From the NCBI GenBank assembly GCA_963966185.1, contig CAWZYM010000089.1, positions 990,001 to 1,054,000 on the forward strand: a stretch of 64,000 nucleotides of DNA, in the 5' to 3' direction. The DNA comes from Rhabditoides inermis. Its lineage: Eukaryota; Nematoda; Chromadorea; Rhabditida; Rhabditidae. Of this stretch, positions 11,017 to 22,647 are shown piece by piece (within the stretch, counting starts at the first letter, position 1; each line of letters begins with the position of its first letter). The translations under genes and the position numbers were made by a program. The notes beneath the pieces were generated by a model. It was not told where the DNA came from. It did not search any database and saw only the letters and a list, made by a program, of their open reading frames with translations.

Positions 11017-13488
11017 TCGCTGTCTCACTGTAACACGCATCTCACTGTACCATCCTGCCATCCCGTCTCACCCTGTTGTATGACCCCGTGGCATGTCAAT
11101 TAGTCTGAATTACTTTATGACTTCATATTTGTTCAACTTACTGTGGTTAGCGGCTTAGTGCGTCTGGAATAGTGCGCGCGGCGGCGGCGGCGGTGGCATA
11201 TGGCGGGAAGGCGGGGCGCTGGCTGGCTGTCTTCCCGCCCTCTCTGCCCCCATATTGCTACCGTGCTGACTGAGTGAGAGCGACGAGCGTCCTCGTGTAT
11301 ATTTCTACTGGTCTCTTCTGTGGTGCGAAAAAATCGATTTCCCCTCTCTGCCCACTGTATTCCTATGCTCACGTTATAGTACGTTATAGTTCCGTGTATC
11401 ATTGCCCAAGTGTCACCGATCCATGACCATAAAGTGGTTTTCAACGATTTCCGGTGCGGTGAGTCAGCGAGTGAGATTGCGGGGTGAGACCGGGGCTAGA
11501 TCGCGTACTGCAGTATTTGCACACACTTTGTGTGTTTCTCTCGCTTCTCGCCTCTCGTTTCGTTTGGCGGAACGCAATTCGAGCCTAGATGGGAACGCGC
11601 AGCATGGATGGATGGTGGATGGATGGACGAATCGATTTTGCGTGTATGTGTGTGTGTGCATGCAGGCCGCCTCTCAATCTGCCCCCATTTTTCGCGCGTC
11701 TCCGCGCCGCTCTCGTATGCCATTCTCTAGACTACTGGCTAGCTGGCTCTGTGTGTGTGTGTGTGTTTATTTCGCTAAACAAAACGGAGCGTGGCTGGCC
11801 TGCCACGCAAGCCGTCTCCCTCTATAAATATCGAATGTGAAAGAGACGTGGACAGTCTCTCTCGTTCCCTCCACCCACTTGAGCCAATTCCACGTACCGT
11901 ATGTGGATTCGCCTCGCACACAACACACACACGCACTTGTCCACTCTTTCTCCTTTGTGTTGCGCGCTCGCTCGCTCGGCCGGTCGCTTGAGTGCTGACT
12001 AGGGGTGCGGTGACCCTGAAGTATTATGGTGTGTGCGTGTATGTGGGCATGTCGCCACCATCACGGTCGGCAATTAGGTTCGACCACTCTCCGGCGGGCG
12101 CAGCGCCCCCCATACAACAGTCCGGTTCGGCCCGGCCCGATCGATCCCCCCCCCCCCTCTCGCCTCCTCCTCCCAACTATTATACGTGTCCTCGCCCCCC
12201 TATTCACATCCTCTCTCTCTCATTCTCACTCGCAATCTTCTAATGGAATTATATATCCATTTCGTATACTCGCTATCTACCGTATCCCACCTCGTTCACA
12301 GACACCGCAATATATAGTGGGTGTATGTTGCTTTGTGTGGCGGCATAGCTCTAGCCAACGATGAGAGGGGGGGGGGGGCTCGTCTTCATTATGCGACACT
12401 CGTCGCTTCGCAGCGCCAGTGTCACCGAGGAGACGTGTAGTGAGAGAGCGTGCGCCGGGCGGAGAGCGCAGGCGCAGTGAGCGTGTGAGAGAGCGTGGCT
12501 TGGGTGGAGAGGGCGGCGCGACGGCCGGAGACATCATCGACGTCCGCGGCTCGTTGCCTGCCCGCCGGCCTGCCACCACACACCACACCACGCACACACA
12601 CACACGCATGCATCCCTCCCCTCCTCTCTTCTGGCGATCCCATTTCCATTTCCACCATCTCAGTCCCATTAGTCTACTGCCGCCGCTGTGGCCACCCCGC
12701 CTGACATGTTGACTCAACCCCTGGCACCGAGTGCGGGTGAGCAAGGTCTCAGGCGTGGCGGACACGGTCGCTTTTCATTTTTGTATTACTAGTATTACTA
12801 TTCTTCGAAATGGTCTCTGTTTGCGCAGTGGTGGTGGTTGTGGCATGTATGACAGCGGAAGAACGGGGGCGCGCGCGCCCGGACAAAGGCTCTCTCTCGC
12901 GCTCCCGCTGTGGTGTTGGTGTGTGTGAGAGGAATGGTTGGTTGGTTGCTCGGTCGGTGTGCCCGGTGTATGCATAATCAATAGCCAAAAGCCGTATTGT
13001 TGGAAGGGCGGAAAGAGCCCCGCCGGCAGCCGCCGTCGAAAATGAGCACATTTGGATAATGCACAGTAGTCAGACGGCGGGCTGCCCCGCCACAAAGCCC
13101 AATTAGCCACCGTCGGTGTATTGTTATGGAGACAGGCAAAAACAGAGAGATGCGCCCCATGCTCATTTGTGGCACAAGGCATCTCTGATTTTCGAGAGAG
13201 GGGGTTGAAGCGGATACATGTATCAAATGGCCTATGCATGCAGGCTGTCAGTAGCCTTGGATACTAGAGAGGGGGCAATTTGGCCGGTCGGCCGGGCAGC
13301 GATGCGTGCTTTTGTTTTGGCCGCGGCGGCGGTGTGTGATTGGGTGACAGAGCTATGAATGCGGGAGTGCTCACTGGGGGGAACAATAATAATAATGCGA
13401 TCCACACCTGCCGCTTCCCGTTTGAGCGGACAAACCGATGATGCCAAAAATACAATTGGGTGAAGCGATCAAACAATGCGATGAGGTG
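11017..13488. other. Intergenic region, no gene recognised
   Basis: Lies between rib-2 and the downstream secreted-protein gene, both on the plus strand. It holds the rib-2 3' UTR, short (TG)n and (CA)n runs near 11645, 11750 and 12590, C- and G-homopolymers near 12145 and 12365, and otherwise GC-rich unique sequence. Open frames here are short and overlap on both strands, with no family resemblance. It presumably contains promoter sequence for the next gene. Confidence 0.6.
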
Positions 13489-13496
13489 TATAAAAG
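13489..13496 (+). promoter_or_regulatory. TATA box of the 13526 gene
   Basis: TATAAAAG lies 37 nt before the ATG at 13526. A start site 25-30 nt downstream would leave a leader of about 10 nt. It is the clearest TATA element seen next to a start codon in this window, and no trans-splice acceptor intervenes. Confidence 0.55.
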
Positions 13497-13525
13497 GGCG
13501 CGATGGGCATGGATTTGGAACGACG

Positions 13526-15943
13526 ATGCTATTGTTTCTGTTCTGCATTCCTTTCGTAGAGGCTCTTCTCGATGCGAGCAAGCCGTTCGCGCTGCGAAAG
13601 ACCTATGTCCGCAATTTCATCAAGTTCGAGTATCTCTTCGACGGCAACAACACGAAAGCTAACATTAAGCCGCTCGGTGAGTCAATGTTTAGTTTTATCC
13701 GGATTTATCCTGAGTTTTATCCGGATTTAGTGTTGCATCCGGAAAGCCGAGCCCGAGATTAAGTAGCACACTAACATGATATTGATGTCTACATGTTCGC
13801 AAAGAAAAAAAAACACACACAAATAAACACGTATATCTTCACCAATCAGTTCACAAAGAACAAAGGTTTAAAGGAACATACCACTCTAAATTTCTGGTGT
13901 AAACTGCGACTGCTACGTGAGAAGGTCAAAATACAATCACTTTTCATCAATAAACTGTATGCTAAAAATGAATACAAAATGTAGAAAACGCGCCGCGAAG
14001 TATTTTTTTCGTAGTGAGATATACCGTTTTCGAGTGTATACTACCCTCTATACTACCCTCTAAGAGCACCGCGTAGTGTAGTGGTTAGCGATGTCCGCTG
14101 TACTCGGTGGGTCGGGGGTTCGATCCCCCTCCCGGGAGCTCGACCGTACTAAGGTGATAAATTGGTAGCAGTCTGCTGCGAAGGTAACCCGCAGGGTAGG
14201 CCACCCACGGGCGCATTATTGCGAAAATAGGCCGGATATCGTCGTTGGAAAGTCGTTGGGCTATGGAGTAGTGCCATAGACCTCCTTCGACCCCCTCCGC
14301 AGAGTGAATCTCTTGAATCGGGGGGATACCTTTACCTTTACCTTTTACTACCCTAGAGGGTAGTATACACTCGAGAACGGTATTCCTCACTACTTTTGTC
14401 GGAGTTTTGCGCCGAATTTTCAACGTGTTCCGTTCATTTTAGGCATATGGTTTATTGATGAAAAGTGATTGTTTTTCCATCTTCTATCACGTGGCAGTCG
14501 TGGTTTATACACAAAATTCAGAGTGGTATGTCCCTTTAAAATGACTGCATTTGTTGGCTCGAAACTGGCCGATGCAGGCTGCGTAACTCGGCGGACGGAG
14601 CGGTAGAGATGATGTAGTACAGACTGCAGACAATCTGAATGAATCTCATACACCTCTTTCATCTCACAGGCTGTGTCCCGTCCAACTCTGCTGACGGCGC
14701 AGTTCTCTCCGTTGGCGAGCGCCACTCGGACCACGACTTTGTGTTTAGCTGCGAGAGGGGCGAGGACGGAGTGCTTAGCTATGAGGCTATCGGTGAGACA
14801 AAGAATGCTGCAATCTGGGTAATCTAGGATCAGCTTCATAGTTCCATAGTTGACGATGTGCAGAGTTCGTCAGCTCTGGCTTTGCTAATCTGGCTTATGA
14901 TGTATGAAAGGTGTTTCGGAGTGACTGACCTTACAGTTTGGAAGCGTTGCGGAGACCGTTTTCAAAAGGGTTTCGTAAGCGACTTGTTTCAGCGTGCATC
15001 GACGCGCACGGGAACGAGATGCGTATCGGGGAGACGCTGTGGATGAGCAATCACACCGTGCTCCTGCACTGCAACATATTCAGCGGCGCGCTCAAGAAGC
15101 TTGTAGAGAGGGGTGAGTGGCGATTATATATATATATATATATATAGATGTATGTAGATACATATTGATTGATTTATGGAGACACAACTAGGGAACAAAT
15201 ACTCGTACTTTCACTAAACTAATAAATATATACAAGGCAATTAGTGAAGAATGCGTGAAGCGTGATAGATGCGATAATGGGATGTGAATGATCAAGAAAA
15301 TAGCCGTGATTACGTTCTCATCCAGCTTCCGGCTGCTTCTATAACGGCTCGGTGTACGGGCAGGAGGAGATATGGGACGAGCCGATCGAGGTGCGTTTTT
15401 ATTGACCGCTTCACACAAGAAAATCTTTAAAAAAAACAAGTTTCGTGCTCTTGCCCCATCCTACGGTGCTCATAGACAGACAGAAATGCCGCTCACCACT
15501 GAAGTCTAGTCTGGAAAGATCACGATTTTGATTTTTTTTTATCAGTCATCCTAAATTGAAACAATGAAACACATGCCTCTTTCTCATTTCTCATTACTGT
15601 CGCGACTGTGCTCGAATCACCGAATCGCCGTTTTAGACCAATTCGAAACGCTGAAGTCGTCTTGCATTTTGCATCACTATTTCAGTCCAAATCGAACGCG
15701 ACCGTGTTCTCTCGCCTGCGGGTTGCCGCCAAGTCCGAGAATGTCTCCCTGCCCCCCCTCACCTCGCGACTGATGCAGTGCTTCCGACCACACTACAGCT
15801 ACTTCGAGAGTCATGTCGTCGGTGAGTGGAGAGAGATAAAAACTAATCCACCGTACAGGTACAGCGAAGTAGTTTGACCAGTCTTACAAAACAGTCTGTC
15901 GAATTAAGAGAGAGAGAGAGAGAGAGAGAATGAAAATGAGAAT

Positions 15944-15988
<45 letters not shown>

Positions 15989-17066
15989 CCGATTCCTCCA
16001 GGATGTGTCTCCGGCACCCGCGCGGTGAAGACGGGCGATCTGGCCATCATGGACGGCCTGGCAGTGAAGTGTGTCGAGGGAAAGCTCGGCTCGGTCCGAT
16101 TCGAGGCGGTGCATGAAGACGGTGCGTTGTTTGACACAAAAAGGAAAACAAACAACACAAAACTGAAAGACATGCACAGACTTCTCACACACCATGTTAA
16201 TCAAATACATAAGCAAGCGCGGTTCAGAGTCAGAGTCAGAGATTTATCCGGCTAGCTGTACATGATATTGAAAACTGCTATCACAACAATATGAATGGAA
16301 ATGAGCAAACAAGCAACAAAGAAATGAAAGAGAAGCATGCACAGCCTTCTCACACACCAGGTGAATTGATACAGCAGCGAGTATCACTCGAATGATACTA
16401 TCCTATAGCGTTGTGTTTTCGCATGGAAATGAACCTTTTTTATTTATCTATTTTTGTCGTCTTTATGATACGAGAAAATACGCGCGCGCTGGCAAAAAGT
16501 CTCGTACCAGACGGGATTCGAACCCGCGCGGGGCTGCCCCCAAGTGATCTAAAGTCACTCGCCTTGACCCCTCGGCCACTGGTACGGCAGGCTGAATCGA
16601 GAGGCTTGCATAGAGGGCGCGCGCGCTGTGTCTGATGAGTAATAATAATTTATACGGTTGCATAATAACACGTGAAAAAGAAAAAAAATATGATACAACA
16701 AAACAAAGTTAAATGGGGAGCCACCGTTTGAAAGCAGCAGGGGAAACCGCCCCCAGGGGAGCGGCAGACGGGGTCGTTGAGGTAAGACATCTACTATGAT
16801 ACAGCGAAACAAGAGAGAAGGATTTACAGATTCGCACGTTAGTAGATGACCTTTACGATGTGTTTCTGAGAACCGCGCGGTGAAGATGCATAATATCATA
16901 ATGACTCACTCTCAAAAGTACCAAAGTTTATAATGATAAATATCATCATCTTCAGAGCTGTCGTGTCTTCTCGACAATTCTACGTTCACACATGGAACTA
17001 CGTGGAATGACGAAAAGAGAGCTGCTATCATGAACTGTCGACTGGGTCACATCAGGAAGACGGGTG

Positions 17067-17117
<51 letters not shown>

Positions 17118-17259
17118 TTCCTTCCAGGTTGTCTGCTCGACGGTCAGGAACTGCCTATAGGGCAGGAGATCCGATTGACAAACGGATGCATGTTTATGTG
17201 TCATCCGCAGACAAATGTGTACATTTGCGACTACAAACTCGACGACTTCAAGGTTGGCT

Positions 17260-17300
<41 letters not shown>

Positions 17301-17635
17301 CCCCCCTTCATTCCCCTCTCTCTCGCTCTCTGCAATTTAATAGTTCTGGAATTTTAAAGTTTTGTTCCAGTTTGGTCTCGTATCGAACAGTTTGGTATCC
17401 GATTAAAAATTCCCACCACCCAGGGTCCTATGGTGTAGTGGTTATCACGTCTGCTTTACACGCAGAAGATCGCCGGTTCGATCCCGGCTAGGACCTAGTC
17501 TTTTGCCGAATTGAAACTGCATTAGTAATACTGTTCGCTCTAAATGTCATCTTCCAGATCGCAACAGGCAACGAGGTCGACGAGGAGAAGTTTGGTCGCC
17601 TGGACTTGCTGGATGTTCTCAACGCCCGCTTTTAG
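13526..17635 (+). CDS. Secreted protein with repeated Cys-pair modules
   Basis: Exons 13526-13676, 14670-14792, 14993-15112, 15326-15390, 15686-15821, 16002-16121, 17128-17252, 17558-17635 sum to 918 nt, 305 residues. The N terminus MLLFLFCIPFVEA is a signal peptide. Most internal exons encode one module of about 40 residues, opening with GC or AC and holding a second Cys about 20-25 residues later. Examples are GCVPSNSADGAVLSVGERHS and GCLLDGQELPIGQE with FMCHP. Several such exons are bounded by phase-1 introns on both sides, the layout of shuffled extracellular modules. The pattern recalls nematode MIG-18-like fibronectin type I modules, but that is a guess. The protein should act outside the cell. 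tRNA genes sit in introns 6 and 7, and a nested foldback/SINE in intron 1. Confidence 0.75.
13867..14540. mobile_element. Foldback MITE with about 195-bp arms, interrupted by a SINE
   Basis: Outer ends TTTAAAGGAACATACCACTC (13867) and the inverse TTTAAAGGGACATACCACTC (ending 14540). The arms run to about 14062 and from about 14347. Shared landmarks are CACTTTTCATCAATAAAC and GAGTGTATACTACCCTC. Without the insertion at 14063-14346 the element would be about 390 bp. It lies in intron 1 of the secreted-protein gene; a relic of the same end occurs at 25113. Confidence 0.8.
14063..14346 (+). mobile_element. tRNA-derived SINE inserted into the foldback
   Basis: The head is tRNA-like: A box TAGTGTAGTGGTTAGCG and B box GGTTCGATCCC within the first 70 nt. 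A unique body of about 200 nt follows, then a short tandem tail (TACCTT)n. A candidate target duplication, TACTACCCT, borders both ends. The anticodon arm is imperfect, so it is a SINE head, not a tRNA gene. Confidence 0.7.
16503..16585 (-). tRNA. Long-variable-arm tRNA with anticodon TTA (would read UAA)
   Basis: A complete class II cloverleaf: acceptor GTACCAG/CTGGTAC, D stem GCC/GGC, anticodon stem AGTGA/TCACT, variable arm GGGGGCAGCCCC, T arm with GGTTCGAATCC, discriminator G. The anticodon loop is CTTTAGA, giving anticodon TTA, which pairs with the stop codon UAA. The copy at 23532-23614 is identical except for one base in the loop (CTTAAGA, anticodon TAA, leucine). TTTTT follows as a polymerase III terminator. 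Discriminator G73 with a long arm is typical of tRNA-Ser. It lies antisense in an intron of the secreted-protein gene. Functional suppressor, harmless pseudogene or sequencing error are all possible. Confidence 0.75.
17424..17496 (+). tRNA. tRNA-Val (TAC)
   Basis: Perfect cloverleaf with acceptor GGTCCTA/TAGGACC, anticodon stem TCTGC/GCAGA around TTTACAC, and B box GGTTCGATCCC. TTTT follows nearby. It lies in the last intron of the secreted-protein gene. One of six copies identical over the folded 72 nt. Confidence 0.93.
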
Positions 17636-18708
17636 AGAAATTAACGTTTGATTTATCTGTGTTTGTATCATATCTGATAAGCATAGTGTACATGAATATT
17701 TTGTGTTTTCCAAGATCTGTTTGTCATTGATGCAATTTTACAAGATCATCTGTGCATACGAAGTAATGTCAATTCGTCTCATCCTGACCAACATTCCACA
17801 TTCTTCCGCACTGAGCCGCCGAGTGTGTAGATAGATAGAGCAACTGTGTGAACGGAAAAGTGAGTTGATATATGAAGACTTCAAAGAACGTTGCAAACAA
17901 CTTTTTGAAACCTATAGTAATAATGCTCATAATCGTTCGCACGTTAAATTACAACTTTCCAAATCAGTTCTCTCTCATAATGTTCTCAAAACCAAATACA
18001 ATTTGCATACAAAACGTAATTTTATGGAATTCATCACTCATGTCACTGGCTAGATTGGAGTCTACTTCGGAATGAGTGTACTCTGCTCTCGCAATTCTGA
18101 TCTACCCTAAATGATCTACTTTTCTCGAAAGTTCTGCCCACTCCGCTTATCAGTCGTCTCGAACACTTGCCTCATTCATTCAGTCGCGTTCATTGATAGC
18201 AACCTGCCGCTCTCTCCTTACAACTCTAAAAACGTTGTCCGTCCCCCATATTCAAACCTTTTCCCACCAATATAGTAATATTTTATTGTCTATTATTTTT
18301 CCCATATCGAATAATCATAGTGAACACTTTCCATCAACTTCATCTCTGATGAGACTCCGGGTTGATGGAAGGCTCAGGTGGTAAGATACTAGGAGTCGAA
18401 ACCACTTGATCCAAATTCGCGTTTTCTTTGTGATATCTCTATTGCGTGTTATTGATTGATAACTTGTCCAGACGATTTCACAATCAAAACATGCACATAC
18501 TGATCGTCGAATTCTGAAAGTAGAGTTCAAAGACACTACTTGTGTGTTTTATTGCGACAAAACGATATTATCTTTATTGTTTGAAATTACATCATAAAAA
18601 CAACACAAACACAACGCAAGGAAACGGAAAGAGGTCTGTCCGAGAGAAAGGAGGAGAGAGAGAGGGAGAGAGAGAGGGGGGGGGGAGAGAGAGAGAGAGG
18701 GAGAGAGA
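17636..18708. other. Intergenic region between convergent genes
   Basis: AT-rich sequence between the end of the secreted-protein gene and the end of glr-1. It should hold both 3' UTRs and ends in a (GA)n run at about 18650-18708. No open frame or RNA gene here was recognised. Confidence 0.6.
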
Positions 18709-19777
18709 TCAGACAGCAGTATTGTATGGATAGCGGGTGTTGAAGTCCTTCTCTGGTTCCCTCTGCGGTCGCGGCGGCTTCTCCTTTCTCTCCCGCGGCT
18801 CGCTGGATGCCGGCATGAAGGAGGATTCCTGAAAGTGACGTCATAGAATACTGATGACGTCATAGAACACCGATGACGTCATATATCGGACTGGAACCAG
18901 AATCAGAATATTGCACTCGGTCTTCTTGAAAAGACCACGACAAGAGTCGTAGACTAACGATTGCCAGAAAATTACGGGCATAACGTGACGTCATAGAACA
19001 CCGATGAGGTTATGAACCACTGATAATGTTATAGAATGTTATAGAACGTCATGGAATGATGATGACGGCACAGCGGACGGACCTTCTGCTTCTTGAGTGC
19101 GTTGTGGCTGATGCTTCCGGGCTGGGCGGTGGCGCCTCCTTGAACTGAGAGACGCAGCTGCGAGACCAGGGCGGACTTGAGGTTCGACTGGAACGGATTC
19201 TTTGCACGACTCACATTTACGACATAGCAATGTGTAAGACTTCTTTTTCTATTCAAATATGTCTCGTGGCGCCAGTCTCTTCCAACTGCAGCTGTCGACG
19301 ACGACAAAACAGGGTTTGTGTTAAACGACCTGGTTTGAAGATACTGACCACCGTTTCAAATTTACGTCGTTTTGTTGTGACGTTGTAATCGTACCCCGTT
19401 CAGTCAACGCCTCAACCCTGAAAGACTCGAACTAACCGCAAAGTGGCCGTCCGCTGACGACTCGGTGTTGCTTTTCCGTGCTTCGATGCGTGACCTGAAA
19501 TCACTCACTCTGACTCTGTCGAGTTTGCGCGTAATTTTCATCATCCAAACCTATTATAGTGTCCTTTCGTTTTCATCCGATACTTGCGATAACCACCCTC
19601 CACTTAGAATCGCTTAGTATGTTGTTCCGAAAAGACCGACTGCGTCTTTGGAAACAAACCTGTATAGAAATTCTCCTAACGCGGCCAACATCGAAGCTAT
19701 CATTCCGCCCATCAGAATGTAGAAGATGCCAGCCACCTTGGAGAGGTTGAGAGACGCGGAACTGCCATCCTGAAAAG

Positions 19778-19821
<44 letters not shown>

Positions 19822-19938
19822 CCCACCATAGTGATTCCCTGATCGCACTGCCCTCTGTCGTACCACCACTTGTTCTCGAGTTTCTTCAGCTCGCCTCTTT
19901 CTTGTAGGGCGAGAATCGCGAGGTTGATGTGGTCTCTG

Positions 19939-19985
<47 letters not shown>

Positions 19986-20307
19986 ATCTCTCTCATTTTC
20001 TCTCCCTTCCCTCTCTCCCTCTCTCCCTCCCTCCCTCCCTCCCTCTCTCTTTCTTCTCTCCTTCTCTTTTTCTCACTTTCCCTCTCCCCCTCTCTCTCTC
20101 CTTCCACCCACTTCCACTCTGATCCAAAAGGCGTCGCCACACCGTATCCGATGCTATTGAGGTTAGCACCTGAAAAATTGAAAAAAATGGACTGAATCGA
20201 TTTTTTTTCCTACTCACCAACTTTCATGGTATCGCACGGCTTTCGTGTGCTTTCGTACTCGTTCGCGGTCGATTCCAACAAGAATGCGTACCTGACCGAT
20301 AGTAGTT

Positions 20308-20360
<53 letters not shown>

Positions 20361-20944
20361 CGAGAGCGAGAGAAAGAGATGGGGAGAGCGAGAGATAGAG
20401 AGGGGGAGAGAGGGGGAGAGAGGGAGAGAGAGAGAGCGAGAGAGAGATGGGGAGGGCGAGAGATAGAGAGAGTGAGAGAGGGAGAGAGATAGAGAGGGGG
20501 AGAGAGGGAGAGAGAGAGAGAGGGGAGGGGGGAGAGAGGGGGAGAGAGAAAGGAGGCATTTTAAATTCGGCAAAAGAGTAGGTCCTAGCCGGGATCGAAC
20601 CGGCGATCTTCTGCGTGTAAAGCAGACGTGATAACCACTACACCATAGGACCGATGGAATGCGGTCCTTGTTCAATCGGATACCAAACTGTTCTGTTCAA
20701 TTCCAGATTCTTCATTTCTAACGATTAAATTCGGCAAAAGAGTAGGTCCTAGCCGGGATCGAACCGGCGATCTTCTGCGTGTAAAGCAGACGTGATAACC
20801 ACTACACCATAGGACCGATGGGATGCGGTCCTTGTTCAATCGGATACCAAACTGTTCTTTTCAATTCCAGATTCATCATTTCTAACGATTTCGCACACAC
20901 TGCTTTTATGCAACAAACAAATAACAGATGTTATGCCGAGGTAG

Positions 20945-20979
<35 letters not shown>

Positions 20980-22599
20980 AGAGGGAGATACTCACCGTCC
21001 CTTGTGGTTGCGCACCCTCTCGATGCCCTCAGCGTATGATGACACAAACACCGAGGGGACCTGCGACTCCATGTAGCGCCACATGCGCTGGTAGATCTGC
21101 ACCGACGAGTACTGCAATCACGCACGCGTAAGGAAAGCGTAAGGATGACGCAAGCGTAAGATTATATGATTGAATGACAGTTGACGCTATCAAGTAGTGG
21201 TGCGTTTCTTTAATGTCTTCCGAAATTTGGACGTATTCGAAATAAAAAAGACAGTGTTGAATGTTGGAAGAGACTGACTACGCCATGAAATTAAACAAAC
21301 AGGGTACAAACCCAGTTGTTCACAGTATTCATTTTATTGCACTTGCGCACTTGCCTTGAAAAACTGCGCGGTGCTGCCTCCAGCTTGAATACCGTACTTG
21401 ATCTTGGTCTGCTTGGCGAGGTCCTCCACGGATTCGATCGGCGCCTGGGAGAGTACGGTACGAGTGAGAAAGAGACAGAGACAGAGAGAGAGAGAGAGAG
21501 ACCTGCATCTTCTCTAGAGTGAGGAACGCGGCTAGGTTGGCAGTGTAGGATGAGACGATGATCATAGTGAAGAACCACCAAGCGGAAGAGGCGATGCGGC
21601 CGGAGATCGATCTGGAAGAGTCTCTCTCTCTCTCCCCTCCCTCCCTCCCTCCTTTCTCCTCTCTCTCTCTCTCCGCCTACCTCGGTAGAATATCGGTTCC
21701 TTGTTGCATGAACGCAGCCAGTGTGAACCACAGACAGTTGTACACCGAGAAATCGTTCGAGATGGTAAATCTGGAATATGTTAGAAGTTTGGTATCAGTG
21801 TGGTCTCGTTTTGAAGGTTGCTGCCCCTCAGCGGTCCTATGGTGTAGTGGTTATCACGTCTGCTTTACACGCAGAAGATCGCCGGTTCGATCCCGGCTAG
21901 GACCTACTCTTTTGCCGAGTTGAAAGTGCTTCTGTTATACTTGACGCTTTGAATTTCATATTATTTTTTTTACCAAGTAATGATTAAATAATTTTTAATA
22001 CTCATTCAATGAAAAAAGAAAGTGATTTGATACTCACCCTCCTCTCGCCGTCTCTTCCACTCTCCACTCATAGGGCGAGAACCGCGACACCAAGAAGATC
22101 ACCACCGAAACCTGTATTGATTTATCGATTTATCGATTGATGACGTCATGCCTCACCCCTACATAGGCGAATATGATGTACATCCAGATCTCTGTCGACA
22201 GCGGCTGCATGAATGAGAACACGGAGAACTCCTGGAGAGGAAAATCGATATATCGATCGATATCGATCGCCAGTACCTGCTTGTCGGGCTTTTTGATCAT
22301 GATGGAGATGCCGGTGGTCATGAAGGGCTTGGAGAAGTCCACGACACGTTCACGGTCCTAGAAATCAACGAGTTTCAATTCGGCAAAAAGGTAGGTCCTA
22401 GCCGGGATCGAACCGGCGATCTTCTGCGTGTAAAGCAGACGTGATAACCACTACACCATAGGACCGCTGGGTTGCGGTCACGTTCAATCGGATACCAGAC
22501 AGTTCAATACGACACCAAACTGATATCCAACTTTCAAATTCCAGAACTGTTAAATTGCAGAGAGCGAGAGAGACATGAAGAGAGAGAGAAAGAGAAAGA

Positions 22600-22647
<48 letters not shown>

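Larger units (their letters stand above)
20563..20890. repeat. 164-bp tandem duplication containing a tRNA-Val gene
   Basis: The segment starting AAATTCGGCAAAAGAGTAGG and ending CATTTCTAACGATT occurs twice head to tail. Each copy carries a full antisense tRNA-Val and its upstream flank, and the two copies differ at only a few positions. It is a recent local duplication in a glr-1 intron. Confidence 0.9.

Noticed and set aside
11133..13581. Overlapping open frames on both strands in the 11-13.5 kb intergenic region
   Set aside because: No domain, no signal peptide with consistent splice structure, and no likeness to known families; GC-rich DNA gives long chance frames.
14063..14140. tRNA gene at the head of the 14-kb SINE
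   Set aside because: The anticodon loop is irregular and the sequence continues into a SINE body with a tandem tail.
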